Source of the DNA: Salinimicrobium sp963739625
GTDB taxonomy: Bacteria > Bacteroidota > Bacteroidia > Flavobacteriales > Flavobacteriaceae
DNA: 64,000 nt
Assembly (NCBI GenBank): GCA_963739625.1
Contig: CAVUAU010000011.1
Span: 434,001-498,000, forward strand
Direction of reading: 5' to 3'
Made by a program: the position numbers and the translations under genes. The notes below the pieces were generated by a model. The model did no database searches. It had not been told where the DNA came from and worked only from the letters and a program-made list of their open reading frames with translations. Below, piece by piece: positions 26,083 through 39,151 of this stretch (position 1 is the stretch's first letter; every line of letters starts with the position of its first letter).

Positions 26083-26788
26083 TGGAGCTGGTTTTTAAGG
26101 TATAACAATATTACTGAAAAAAGAGAAATACCTTTTAGATGTACAGGTTTTTATTTACTTCGTTTATACCGCTTTAGCACCTAATGAACCTGTAAAAGTT
26201 GGTTCTGGAATTTATGTCTTTTCTTTTTGGGCGTTCCTTCTCTCGCAAGGGCTCGAGAAGGCGCGTGTTCCGCTATATTTTTAAAGCGCCTTATATGCAA
26301 GCGCTTTAAAAGATGCCGCTTCACCCGCTAACGCAGGGAGCGTTGCCAACCTTTTCCAAAGTTCTAAACTTTGGAAAAGGTCAAAAAACACCTCTCAAAA
26401 ATGCCATTTTTGGAACTCATTCAAAGCCCCTGCCTTCAGGCGGGGGATGGAAAAGGAAAAAACCGAAATTAGGATTTGAATTTAATAGCCTCCGCCTTTA
26501 GGCGGGGAAAGAGGAGATCCAAAACATGAGAAAAAAAAGAGAATAGCCTCTGTTTTCAGGCGGAAGACAAGATGAAGAACATATTGAATAGACTCCGCCT
26601 TCAGGCGGAGGACGAATAAACGGTTAGGACAGGGCTTTAGCCCAAAAGCCCTAACCAAACTCCTTCAAACTCTTCCAAAGTTCTAAACTTTGAAAGAGTT
26701 TAAGAAAAAATTACCCCTCTCAAAAATGTCATTTTCAACAGCTTACTGCAGAGGCTTAAAAAAACCTTAAAAAAGTTGAAGTGGAAAC
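26083..26788. repeat. Noncoding region with hairpin array upstream of rrn promoters
   Basis: No gene is seen. A perfect hairpin ACCTTTTCCAAAGTT/AACTTTGGAAAAGGT at 26349-26381 has a near copy at about 26667-26701. Between them lie four short hairpins of the type CCGCCTTCAGGCGG at about 26430, 26489, 26548 and 26590, each preceded by AATAG or AAAG. Two CAAAAATGNCATTTTTG palindromes lie at about 26396 and 26721. Confidence 0.65.
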
Positions 26789-27162
26789 TTGCGGGATTGG
26801 AAAACGGGCGTATATTTGCACCCGCTTTGAGAAACAACAACGGGTTTAGATTCGGGTTGTAAGTCCAGTAAAGACGGGCGATCAAAGCAAAAAGTTCTCT
26901 GAAAATATTTTGAAATTTTGTTTGGAAACGATTAGAAAAAGGTTGTAGGTTTGCACTCCGCTTTAAAGTCTCACTACTAAGCTTTAGCAAAAAATGAAGC
27001 CTGAACCTTCAAAAGTTCTCTAAAAAAAAGATCAAAATTTTGTTTGTTTTGTGTTGGAAAAAGGTTGTAAGTTTGCATCCGCTTTCGTGACTAAACAAGT
27101 TCGAGGGGCGAAGAAAAAAATAAAATTTTTTCTTGCGAGTTTTAAAAAAGGTTGTACATTTG
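26789..27162 (+). promoter_or_regulatory. Four tandem rrn promoters
   Basis: Four sites match the Bacteroidota promoter pattern and end in the same discriminator type TTTGCA-CCGCTT. P1: TTG 26789, TATATTTG 26811-26818. P2: TTG 26922, TAGGTTTG 26946-26953. P3: TTG 27044, TAAGTTTG 27068-27075. P4: TTG 27133, TACATTTG 27155-27162. Spacers are 19, 21, 21 and 19 bases. They lie 350 to 700 bases before the 16S gene. Confidence 0.85.
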
Positions 27163-27507
27163 CAGCCGCTTAGAACACGAGCGCAGCCCGCCTGAAACGG
27201 CCGGCAAGTTCACCAAAACATACTGAAAACAAGATCCCGGGACGGGTAATAAAAGAAAGGTTCGAGTCCTTTAATCTTAACAAAGAATGCTTCTTCCGGA
27301 GACGGAATGATCCTCACCCTTTAGGGGGAGGTGCCGAAGGCGGAGGGGGTAAGTTCATTGACATATTGAATTGACAGCGCGTATGTTGTTTTTATAAACA
27401 ACAAATGCAAATAAGAATTAAGACTAGAAGAACGTTTTGAGCTTTATCCTGAACTTGTTTCAGGATAGAGAGGAATTCCTTAGTAATTGTTACATTATTT
27501 AAGATTT
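27163..27507 (+). promoter_or_regulatory. rrn leader region with boxA-like element
   Basis: The transcribed leader holds a REP-like block (CCTCACCCTTTAGGGGGAGG, 27311-27330) and the sequence AGTTCATTGACATATTG at 27352-27368, which recurs before 23S and resembles the antitermination boxA. A hairpin TATCCTGAACTTGTTTCAGGATA lies at about 27447-27469. Confidence 0.65.
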
Positions 27508-29033
<1,526 letters not shown>

Positions 29034-29226
29034 CTAGAGATTTTGCCTCTTAATAGGCAAAACGCAATTACGACATAAGGAGCCTTGAAAAAGAAGTTTG
29101 AAGCTTCTTTTGGTCTTAATTCCTGTCAATTTAATTAATAATAGATATGAGATATTAGATTTGAGATATGAGATGAGCGAGATTGTAAATCTCACGTCTA
29201 AAATCTAAAGTCTAAGATCTAAATGC

Positions 29227-29300
29227 AGTCTCATAGCTCAGCTGGTTAGAGCGCTACACTGATAATGTAGAGGTCGGCAGTTCGAGTCTGCCTGAGACTA
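29227..29300 (+). tRNA. tRNA-Ile (GAT)
   Basis: A full cloverleaf with anticodon GAT at 29261-29263, acceptor AGTCTCA/TGAGACT and T arm GTTCGAGTC. CCA is not encoded. This is the standard Ile tRNA of the rrn spacer. Confidence 0.95.
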
Positions 29301-29353
29301 CTGATAAGGAGTCGAAGACAGACGAGAAGTTTATCCCGAGCGTTAGACGAGGG

Positions 29354-29371
29354 GAGTCTGCCTGAGACTAC
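29354..29371 (+). repeat. Duplicated 3' end of tRNA-Ile in the rrn spacer
   Basis: GAGTCTGCCTGAGACTAC is an exact 18-base copy of 29284-29301, 70 bases downstream of the tRNA end. It cannot form a tRNA alone. Confidence 0.7.
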
Positions 29372-29542
29372 GAATACAATTAACAATGATCAATTAACAA
29401 TGATCAAGGTTAAGAAGTTCATTGAGTATATATTGAAAGGAAATTTTAGAAGTTGGGAAACCAGTTTATAGTACGCAGTTAAGCAGTACGAAGTACAGTG
29501 AAGACTGATTACTGAATACTGATCACTGCCTACTTAAAAAAC

Positions 29543-29619
29543 GGGGGATTAGCTCAGCTGGCTAGAGCGCCTGCCTTGCACGCAGGAGGTCATCGGTTCG
29601 ACTCCGATATTCTCCACCA
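29543..29619 (+). tRNA. tRNA-Ala (TGC)
   Basis: A full cloverleaf with anticodon TGC at 29577-29579, acceptor GGGGGAT/ATTCTCC and encoded CCA. It is the second standard spacer tRNA of the operon. Confidence 0.95.
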
Positions 29620-29696
29620 CACAATGATCAATAAACAATGATCAATAATCAGTTTTTAAACTGGTAATTGTTAATTGCTAATTGATAATTGTAGAA

Positions 29697-29713
29697 AGTT
29701 CATTGACATATTG
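29697..29713 (+). promoter_or_regulatory. boxA-like element before 23S
   Basis: AGTTCATTGACATATTG is identical to the element at 27352-27368 before 16S. A weaker version (AAGTTCATTGAG) is at 29415-29426. Repeated placement before both large rRNA genes fits antitermination or processing. Confidence 0.6.
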
Positions 29714-29869
29714 GAAAATAAGAATACGAGAAACATAAAAATTTCTATAATGTAAATTATAGATAGAGCAATTATATTTTTAAGTTTTGAGGGAGGAATA
29801 GGAGTTATTTATAACTCTGAACTCTGAACTCATAACTTGCAAGAGCATATTAGGTAAAAGCACATAAGC

Positions 29870-32703
<2,834 letters not shown>

Positions 32704-32897
32704 GCGGCCCCCCTCCGGCTCCCCCCTAAAGGGTGGAGAGTTGGAGGGGGCGCAGAACCTAAAGCTTAAAATTACTTGCTCAAGGTGTTTTCTTATATTT
32801 TTACTTTCCAATTATGTCAACTTATTAGGTATGACATTTAGTAAGGATCAAAAAGGCTACTGCCAACTGATCACTGAACACTGCATACTCAAGATCT

Positions 32898-33007
<110 letters not shown>

Positions 33008-33009
33008 TA

Positions 33010-33046
33010 GAAGCCTCTACAATTTATTTTGTGGAGGCTTTTTTTA
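33010..33046 (+). terminator. Terminator of the rrn operon
   Basis: AAGCCTCTAC and GTGGAGGCTT pair around AATTTATTTT and are followed by T7. It lies directly after 5S. Confidence 0.88.
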
Positions 33047-33191
33047 TGCCCTAATTTCAAATCTGGAAATGAATCTCAGCTCCCTCCCTTTTAAAGGAAG
33101 GTGTCCGTAGGACGGGAGGGTGGAGTAATGCATCCCGTGGGAGAGCCGGGCCTGTCCTGAGCGAAATCGGATCATGCCTAAAAGTTGGGGA
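33047..33191. repeat. Post-rrn spacer with 5S fragment
   Basis: A REP-like hairpin CTCCCTCCCTTTTAAAGGAA...GGGAGGG (about 33081-33121) is followed at 33129-33145 by TGCATCCCGTGGGAGAG, an exact 17-base copy of the 5S 3' region. The sequence ATCATGCCTAAAAGTTGGGG just after may be an IS end. Confidence 0.55.
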
Positions 33192-34140
33192 CTAGGCAAA
33201 TATTCTGGTTAATCTGAACAGGAAGAATTCTATGTTTTTGACTCCTCTAAACTGACTCCTGAATGCTTTGATTTTGGCATTAAAAGATTCTGCTGAAGCA
33301 TTTGTGCTTCTGTTATGGAAGTAATTTAGAATCGTATTGTAGTTAAGCTTTATGCTGTTAGCTACGGTATTGAAAGATCTGAACCCGGCTTCTTCAACTT
33401 CTTTATACCAGTGAGCCAATTTTGTTCGGGCTATACCTTTATCAGTTGTTTGATTGAATATGGTTCTTAAGTTGTTGACCAGGGAGTAAGCCTGGTAGAT
33501 ATCCGGATATTCTTTGAAGAGGATCTTTGCCCGTTGTGATTGTTTATCGGTCCATTTAGAGGTGGCTTTGTAGAGAAGATAACGGCTTCTGGCCAGTAGC
33601 TGCTTATGAGAATCACCGTTCGAAAGGACCTCAGGCATATACGTTACACCTTTTTGCTTAGCAGTTTGAAGCTGTTGGTTCTCCAACTCTATGGCTTCCC
33701 ACCGGTGTTTGATCCTTAGGTTCTGAAGTGCCTCTACAGCTAATTTCTGAACGTGGAACCTGTCAGTGACCTGTATAGCTTTTGGGAAGCACTTAGAGGC
33801 GATATGCTTCATTGAAAATGCCATATCCAAAGTTATTTCTTTGACTCTATTGCGTAGGGATGAAGGTATTTTAAGCAGCTGCTTGACGATTGGCTCTGCT
33901 TTTGTACCCGCTATAATAGCAACAAGAGCACCTTTCTTTCCCTTAGCTTTTTTATTAGTAATAATAGTGTAGAGCTCTCCCTGGGATAATGCAGTCTCAT
34001 CCAAAGAAAGATAAGGACCAATGTTTTCAGGGAAGATCAGGAACTGCCTGGCGTGACTTCTTTTCCTTCCATTCTTTAAAGTCACTCAGGTGATCTTTGT
34101 ATTGGCGCTGCAGTTTTTTTCCGTTAACATCGAATGAAGG
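33192..34140 (-). pseudogene. ISAon1-like transposase, 5'-truncated and frameshifted
   Basis: The main frame (33192-34085) encodes the DDE catalytic domain of an ISL3-related, ISAon1-type transposase: YLSLDETALSQGELYTIITNK with the first Asp, EITLDMAFSMKHIASKCFP with the second Asp and VTDRFHVQKL, and the C-terminal NASAESFNAKIKAFRSQFRG with the Glu. Upstream, FDVNGKKLQRQYKDHLSDFKEW continues the protein in the other frame, and one extra A near 34061 separates the two. The rest of the N-terminal region is missing beyond about 34140. This is therefore an IS remnant, lying just after the rrn operon. Confidence 0.8.
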
Positions 34141-34318
34141 ATTCTGTGGTTACCCCAGAATATAGCACTGTATAAGTGGTCTCTCCAAATGTCATTTTTG
34201 TAATACCGTCGTATTCGAAATTCTGCAGGTTCCCTTCCCCAATCATTCCCAGTTCGTTAAGATCAGAATCATTGTCTTCATCTTTTAACAGGAGAGTAAA
34301 CCGTAATTCATAGCGCAA
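34124..34318 (-). CDS. Gene fragment next to the IS remnant
   Basis: This 64-residue open frame (MRYELRFTLLLKDEDNDSDL and on to TTYTVLYSGVTTESFIRC) is not recognised. It looks like the C-terminal part of a beta-rich protein. Its last residues run into the truncated IS border, so it may be a host gene fragment cut by the insertion. Confidence 0.3.
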   Translation of the reverse strand: MRYELRFTLLLKDEDNDSDLNELGMIGEGNLQNFEYDGITKMTFGETTYTVLYSGVTTESFIRC

Positions 34319-34633
34319 TCAGTGAAAATTTAAGTGTTTTCATCTTTCTTCAATTTTGGTTTGTTACTGATTTTTAAAGAAAGAATGGGTAAGTAACTGA
34401 TGTCGCTATCTTTCTGAAAATTAATGTAGTAAAAAGTGAAGCTTAAGAATCTTGATTTTTAATATAATCGTTAAAATCATTCAAAATTCTTCAAAGAGCA
34501 CCTATACCAAATTAACCGTCTCGCATCTGCATCTATGCTTGGCCCCAAGAAAATTTTCAAAAACAAAAAAGCCGACATTGTCCCCTACAGCAATGCCGGC
34601 TTATCCAGAACCTTAATGGTTCCAAATAATGGT
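34319..34633. other. Gap with only a terminator
   Basis: Apart from the terminator at 34571-34600 nothing is seen: the sequence is A/T-rich, without a clear reading frame or promoter. Confidence 0.5.
34564..34600 (-). terminator. Terminator of the 34.6-kb lipoprotein gene
   Basis: GCCGACATTG (34571-34580) pairs with CAATGCCGGC (34591-34600), with one mismatch. On the minus strand the stem is followed by T6. It lies 34 bases past the stop at 34634. Confidence 0.75.
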
Positions 34634-35512
34634 TTATTTACCCGGGCGCAATTGATATTCATCAATAGCTAATTCAACACCAGGTGCGATGTATGGAAAC
34701 CACATATAACCACTTCCAATGATGTAACCTTCAGCATAAATGTCATCGATATTAAGTTCTGTGTTACCCATGACAGTGGTTTCAAGAGCTGAAGTATATA
34801 CGGTTTGGTGATTATTTTCAAGTTCAAACTCTGCAGTCAAAACACCATCTTCTGTTTTGTCGTAAGACTGCTTAAAGGTGTACCAGCCGGCATCACTTAC
34901 TTCATATTCTCCATTAACTACCAGGTTTCCATCTTCTTTTGACACACTGATAGCATAATAATCAAAAGGATAATCATAAAAAGTGTAATAAAGACCGAAG
35001 AATAAACTAAAAGCTGCTCCCTCCTCAAAATCAGATGGATCCAGGTAAATATCCAACTGGTGAACAAATCCGCTTTCGGGCCATACCTGGCTAAAAAGAG
35101 CGGGGTCTAAGGTAGCAGGAGCACTACCATCAGGAAAACCTGCAGATTCCCAAAAAGCATTACAGGCGCCAAATTCCACAGTGGCGTAACCTGCACCTGC
35201 AGAAGGCTTAATGTCGCCATCTTTGCGGCTTTTCAATTCAATATCACCACACCAGCCGGTATCATCATCGGCGGTGGCTGCATCACCCCAGGGTGCAAGA
35301 CTGTGATTAAATCCCTGGTGGAATGATGGAAAGGTTACGGTTTCTTCGGTTTCTTCCCCCTCACCGTCGTCTTCACCGGCTTTATTCATTTTAGCCTGAG
35401 CGTCCATAAAAGGACCTTCTTCATTGACAGGTTCTTTTTGGCACGAATTAAAGATTAATACCATGCCCAGACAAAGACTAAGACTTAACGGGTTCCTCAT
35501 AAATCGTTTCAT
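34634..35512 (-). CDS. Hypothetical lipoprotein
   Basis: This 292-residue protein has a lipoprotein signal (LCLGMVLIFNSC, QKEP after Cys), an acidic low-complexity linker (GEDDGEGEETEETV, about 46-60) and a beta-rich domain of about 230 residues with DIYLDPSDFEEGAAFSLFFG and the final VELAIDEYQLRPGK. The fold may resemble a laminin-G/concanavalin-like jelly roll, but I do not recognise the family. It is probably anchored in the outer membrane. Confidence 0.7.
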   Translation of the reverse strand: MKRFMRNPLSLSLCLGMVLIFNSCQKEPVNEEGPFMDAQAKMNKAGEDDGEGEETEETVTFPSFHQGFNHSLAPWGDAATADDDTGWCGDIELKSRKDGDIKPSAGAGYATVEFGACNAFWESAGFPDGSAPATLDPALFSQVWPESGFVHQLDIYLDPSDFEEGAAFSLFFGLYYTFYDYPFDYYAISVSKEDGNLVVNGEYEVSDAGWYTFKQSYDKTEDGVLTAEFELENNHQTVYTSALETTVMGNTELNIDDIYAEGYIIGSGYMWFPYIAPGVELAIDEYQLRPGK

Positions 35513-35644
35513 AATTAAAAATTTTAGTTATTAGTTCATTTCTGCCATTATTTAAGAGGTTAAGAAAAATGTCATTTTTGGGGTGTTTTTTAATACAGTC
35601 CCAATATATTCTGATTTTATTCCGCTCATACAGGTGAAATTATC

Positions 35645-35726
35645 AACTGCAGGATTGGTTGTATAAACTGTAAATTTTCAATAGTTAAGCTACAGCTGTG
35701 CATTTTATACAGCCAATTCTGCAGTT
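35645..35726. promoter_or_regulatory. 23-bp imperfect dyad upstream of the LytTR regulator
   Basis: Bases 35645-35667 (AACTGCAGGATTGGTTGTAT plus AAA) and 35704-35726 are inverted copies of each other, matching at 21 of 23 positions, with 36 bases between. The structure lies 60-140 bases before the regulator start. It could be an operator pair for the LytTR protein or a stem in the 5' leader. Confidence 0.6.
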
Positions 35727-35787
35727 CACAGGTTAGTTTACAGGAAAATGGAATCTTTTTGTAAATTATGTTGAATATCTGCCTGTT

Positions 35788-36534
35788 ATGATCAAAGCAA
35801 TAATTGTAGATGATGAATTTTCGGCGATTAAAAGCCTGAAGTGGGAAATTGAAAAATTTTGCAAGGGAATTGAAGTGGTCAATTTTTACACCGAACCCAG
35901 AAAAGCTATTGAAGGTATCAACCTGTTACAACCGGACTGCGTGTTCCTGGACATCGAAATGCCCGAGATGGACGGGTTTCAATTATTGAGACACCTTAAC
36001 TTCAGGGACTTTGAACTTGTCTTTACCACGGCTTATGACAATTATGCGATCAAAGCTTTTAAACAGGATGCTCTTGATTACCTTTTAAAACCCATTGATT
36101 CAGACGATTTGGTAGAAGCAGTGGAAAAGATCAAAAAAAAAAAGGAGAAGAATGCACTGGGGGATGAGCTGAAAAAGATTTTGGTTCAGATGAGGAAAGA
36201 AACCCTTCACAAGATCCCGCTTTCCTTTTCAAACAAAACCATATATGTGGAACCCGAGGAGATCATCTATTGTAAATCTGACGGGAACTACACCGAAGTT
36301 CACCTAAAGAATGGGGACCGGGAGGTGCTTAGCAAAAAACTGAAGGACGTAGAGATCTTGATTGACGAAGCTATTTTTTTGCGGGTGCATAATTCTTTCC
36401 TGGTCAACATGAAATATTTGAAGGAATTCATTAAGACCGACGGAAGTTATCTCATACTTGAAAATGGCGCTTCTATCCCTGTGTCAAGAACGAAAAAGGC
36501 TGATCTTTTACACTTCTTAAACGGCGAATATTAG
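35788..36534 (+). CDS. LytTR-family response regulator
   Basis: This 248-residue regulator has a receiver domain (about 1-118; phospho-acceptor Asp in CVFLDIEMPEMDG, Lys in DYLLKPID) and a C-terminal LytTR DNA-binding domain (about 140-245; IIYCKSDGNYTEVHL, FLRVHNSFLVNMKYLKEF, IPVSRTKKADL). The stop codon is directly followed by the ATG of its kinase. It probably acts on a promoter nearby; the dyad upstream is a candidate site. Confidence 0.94.
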   Translation: MIKAIIVDDEFSAIKSLKWEIEKFCKGIEVVNFYTEPRKAIEGINLLQPDCVFLDIEMPEMDGFQLLRHLNFRDFELVFTTAYDNYAIKAFKQDALDYLLKPIDSDDLVEAVEKIKKKKEKNALGDELKKILVQMRKETLHKIPLSFSNKTIYVEPEEIIYCKSDGNYTEVHLKNGDREVLSKKLKDVEILIDEAIFLRVHNSFLVNMKYLKEFIKTDGSYLILENGASIPVSRTKKADLLHFLNGEY

Positions 36535-38052
36535 ATGGAAATAAGCGATTTAGTGCTGGACATACTAAACAATTGTTACGAAAATTCATTTATAGATTTT
36601 CTGTCAGGCGCTATGTTTATCTTCTGCGTATATAACTTACTTATGTACTTTCAACAGCGGGTGATTTCTTATTTTTATTATAGCCTTTACCTCTTCTTTT
36701 TAATTGTTTCTATCGCTCCTTTTGGAAACGATTTCCAGAAGGATATTGCCGTTGCTATGGGGCCTGTTTTGGGATATTCGATTCCTTTTGCAGCCGAAAT
36801 GGCTTTTGCAGTTTATTTCTTGTTTGCCTTAAGTTTTCTGAATCTAAAAGAAGAGAACCCGAAATGGTATAAGATCATTCTTTATGGCACTTTCTGTTAT
36901 ACAGGAGTAGCCGTTCTTGCATATATATTCTTCTTTGCCGGCTATAATAATGCACTGCATACTGGATATGAGGTGACAATGATCTATATGGCACCGTTGC
37001 TAACTTTGATATCATATAAACCTATATTTCAACTAAAAACAGTTTTAAAATATTACATCATTGTGGGTTCTCTGCTGGTAATTTTTTCCTCTGTAATAAC
37101 AGATGCAATGTCGTTTTATTCAGGTCAGGAAAGATTGGAGCTTTCAATGTATTACGGTGTATTTTTTATAAGTATTATAGCTGAAATTGCTTTATTTTCT
37201 TTAGGTCTTGGTCATAAGCATAAAAAGGTCATTGAGGAAAACCGAAGATCGCAGGACAAGATCATTTCCCAGTTTAAGGAAAATGAAAGGCTGAAGGAGA
37301 CTGTACAGCAGAAGCTGGAAGAAAACCTGCGGCTTAAAAGTGAAGAAGCCGAACAGGAAAGGTTTGAAAAACTAAAAGCTAACTATGAAAAAGAATTAGC
37401 CGAAATGAAAGTAACGGCTCTAAAAAGCCAGATGAATCCTCATTTTATTTTCAATTCGCTTAATTCCATTAAACTCTACATCATTGACAACGATAAGGAT
37501 AATGCGGTTTACTACCTGAATAAGTTCTCTAAGCTTATAAGGAAGATCCTTTCTTCAACAAGGGTAAAAACCATTTCCCTGGCCGAAGAACTCGAGATCA
37601 TGCGGCTTTACGTGAGCATTGAAAACATAAGGTTCCAGGATGATATCAACTTTGATATTATAGTTCCGCCCGAGTTGAATACCGATACCGTGCAACTGCC
37701 TTCCATGATCCTGCAGCCATTCATAGAGAACGCTATCTGGCATGGCTTACCTTCCAAAAAGGGCAAAAAATGGATCCGTTTAAGTTTTGCGAGCGATGAA
37801 GATTGCCTGCACATAAGTATTGAAGATAACGGCATAGGTCGAAAACGAGCTAATGAACTAAAGCAGCAAAAGGTGCACAGGAACAAATCTGTAGGTATTA
37901 ATCTCATCAAAGAAAGGCTTAAAAACTTCTCCCGTGATAATTCAAAGGCCTATTCCCTGAAGATTCTCGATCAATACGACGATAAAGGTGATCCTGCAGG
38001 TACAAAAATAGTGTTGGAAGTCCCTTTGATACAAAATTTCAGTCTAAGCTGA
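36535..38052 (+). CDS. LytS/YehU-type sensor histidine kinase with 7TM sensor
   Basis: This 505-residue protein has an N-terminal membrane domain of about seven segments (residues 15-230, 7TMR-DISM-like), a coiled coil (about 235-295), the His_kinase box SQMNPHFIFNSLNSIKLYI with the phosphoacceptor His (about 302-320), and an HATPase domain with DNGIGRKRANEL and SVGINLIKERL. It pairs with the regulator directly upstream (no base between stop and start). The signal sensed is unknown. Confidence 0.92.
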   Translation: MEISDLVLDILNNCYENSFIDFLSGAMFIFCVYNLLMYFQQRVISYFYYSLYLFFLIVSIAPFGNDFQKDIAVAMGPVLGYSIPFAAEMAFAVYFLFALSFLNLKEENPKWYKIILYGTFCYTGVAVLAYIFFFAGYNNALHTGYEVTMIYMAPLLTLISYKPIFQLKTVLKYYIIVGSLLVIFSSVITDAMSFYSGQERLELSMYYGVFFISIIAEIALFSLGLGHKHKKVIEENRRSQDKIISQFKENERLKETVQQKLEENLRLKSEEAEQERFEKLKANYEKELAEMKVTALKSQMNPHFIFNSLNSIKLYIIDNDKDNAVYYLNKFSKLIRKILSSTRVKTISLAEELEIMRLYVSIENIRFQDDINFDIIVPPELNTDTVQLPSMILQPFIENAIWHGLPSKKGKKWIRLSFASDEDCLHISIEDNGIGRKRANELKQQKVHRNKSVGINLIKERLKNFSRDNSKAYSLKILDQYDDKGDPAGTKIVLEVPLIQNFSLS

Positions 38053-38054
38053 GT

Positions 38055-38483
38055 TTAACTCTTGATATAATCTGAAAAATCAATAAAAAACTCTTCCAGC
38101 TGCAGCATGTTCTTTGCCAGGAAAGTTTTGACTTGTGACCAGTCATTTTTGTTGTATACGCTTACCTTCTCCAAAATGACATAGATACGGGAAATTGTTT
38201 TTCCTTCAGGAAGTTCATATTGCTCGTCAAAAATGACATTTTTGAGGTACTCTGTTTCCAGAATATGCTTTAGCGACTGTAGTTTTTCGTAATAATACTT
38301 CTGAATAAGTTCATCTTCATCTGAAATGTCCAGGGAAACCATGGCAAATTTGCGTTCAAAAGTGAATTTTAACTGCAGCTCCTTCATCCTGGTGTTGTAC
38401 AGCAACCACTTCCGCGGAAATTCTTTTCCGAAGCTCGTCCAGAACTCCTGTCTTATCTTTTTTGCTTCTTCGCGGCTAAACAT
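38055..38483 (-). CDS. DUF4268 family protein
   Basis: This 142-residue soluble protein matches DUF4268: FSREEAKKIRQEFWTSFGKEFPRKWLLYNTRMKEL, then KFAMVSLDI and a C-terminal helical part. DUF4268 occurs alone or joined to nuclease-like domains; here it is alone. It is the last gene of an operon with the ZIP transporter and the methyltransferase (one-base overlap with the former) and stops 2 bases from the convergent kinase gene. A TCAAAAATGACATTTTTGA palindrome lies inside it at 38227-38245. Confidence 0.8.
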   Translation of the reverse strand: MFSREEAKKIRQEFWTSFGKEFPRKWLLYNTRMKELQLKFTFERKFAMVSLDISDEDELIQKYYYEKLQSLKHILETEYLKNVIFDEQYELPEGKTISRIYVILEKVSVYNKNDWSQVKTFLAKNMLQLEEFFIDFSDYIKS

Positions 38484-39151
38484 TACAAAAAGTAAGCTAA
38501 AACAATTCCCAGAATAATAATGACCAGTTTAGAGAGGTTGAATTTGTGATTCTTTGAAGCCTCGAAGAGGATTGTCGTCGAAACGTGGAGAAAAATCCCT
38601 ATAACCACCGCGTAAATGTATGGCGCATAATGGTCTAGCTGCGGAAAACTGCTATGGATCCAGCTACCCAGTGGAGTCATAAGGGAAAAAATTCCCAAAA
38701 ACAGAAGCACCTTTGTTTTTCCTATTTTTGAGTGCAGCAGGAATGCAGACAGGATGGCCGCCACCGGAATTTTATGAATAACCACCCCGTGTAAAAGATC
38801 TTCACTCGCTGTTAAAGGAAAACCTTCCAGCAAAGAATGTAGGGAGAGGCTCCCGAGCAACAGCAGTGGGAATCTTGCGGTCTCTTCGTGGTGGTGCATA
38901 TGGCCATGTTCCACTCCTTTTGACAGGTACTCCAGGAAGATTTGAATTAGCAATCCTAACATAATAAAGATGCCAATTTCGTGATGGCCGCTAAGATAAA
39001 CCTCGGGCAACAGTTCAAAAACAGTTACAGAGAGTAAAAACGAGCCGCTAAACGACAGGAGTAACTGAAATGCCGTGGAAGAGGAGGGCTTTACGAAAAG
39101 GGAGATCAGGTACCCCCCGAGTACAGCAAATATGGGTAAAATGTACAGCAT
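38483..39151 (-). CDS. ZIP family metal transporter
   Basis: This 222-residue membrane protein has about seven to eight hydrophobic segments and ZIP metal-site motifs: HSLLEGFPL in the fourth and HKIPVAAILSAFLL in the fifth segment, plus a His-rich loop (HGHMHHHEE) that may bind zinc. It would import divalent metal. Its start and stop overlap the neighbouring genes by one base each. Confidence 0.92.
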   Translation of the reverse strand: MLYILPIFAVLGGYLISLFVKPSSSTAFQLLLSFSGSFLLSVTVFELLPEVYLSGHHEIGIFIMLGLLIQIFLEYLSKGVEHGHMHHHEETARFPLLLLGSLSLHSLLEGFPLTASEDLLHGVVIHKIPVAAILSAFLLHSKIGKTKVLLFLGIFSLMTPLGSWIHSSFPQLDHYAPYIYAVVIGIFLHVSTTILFEASKNHKFNLSKLVIIILGIVLAYFL

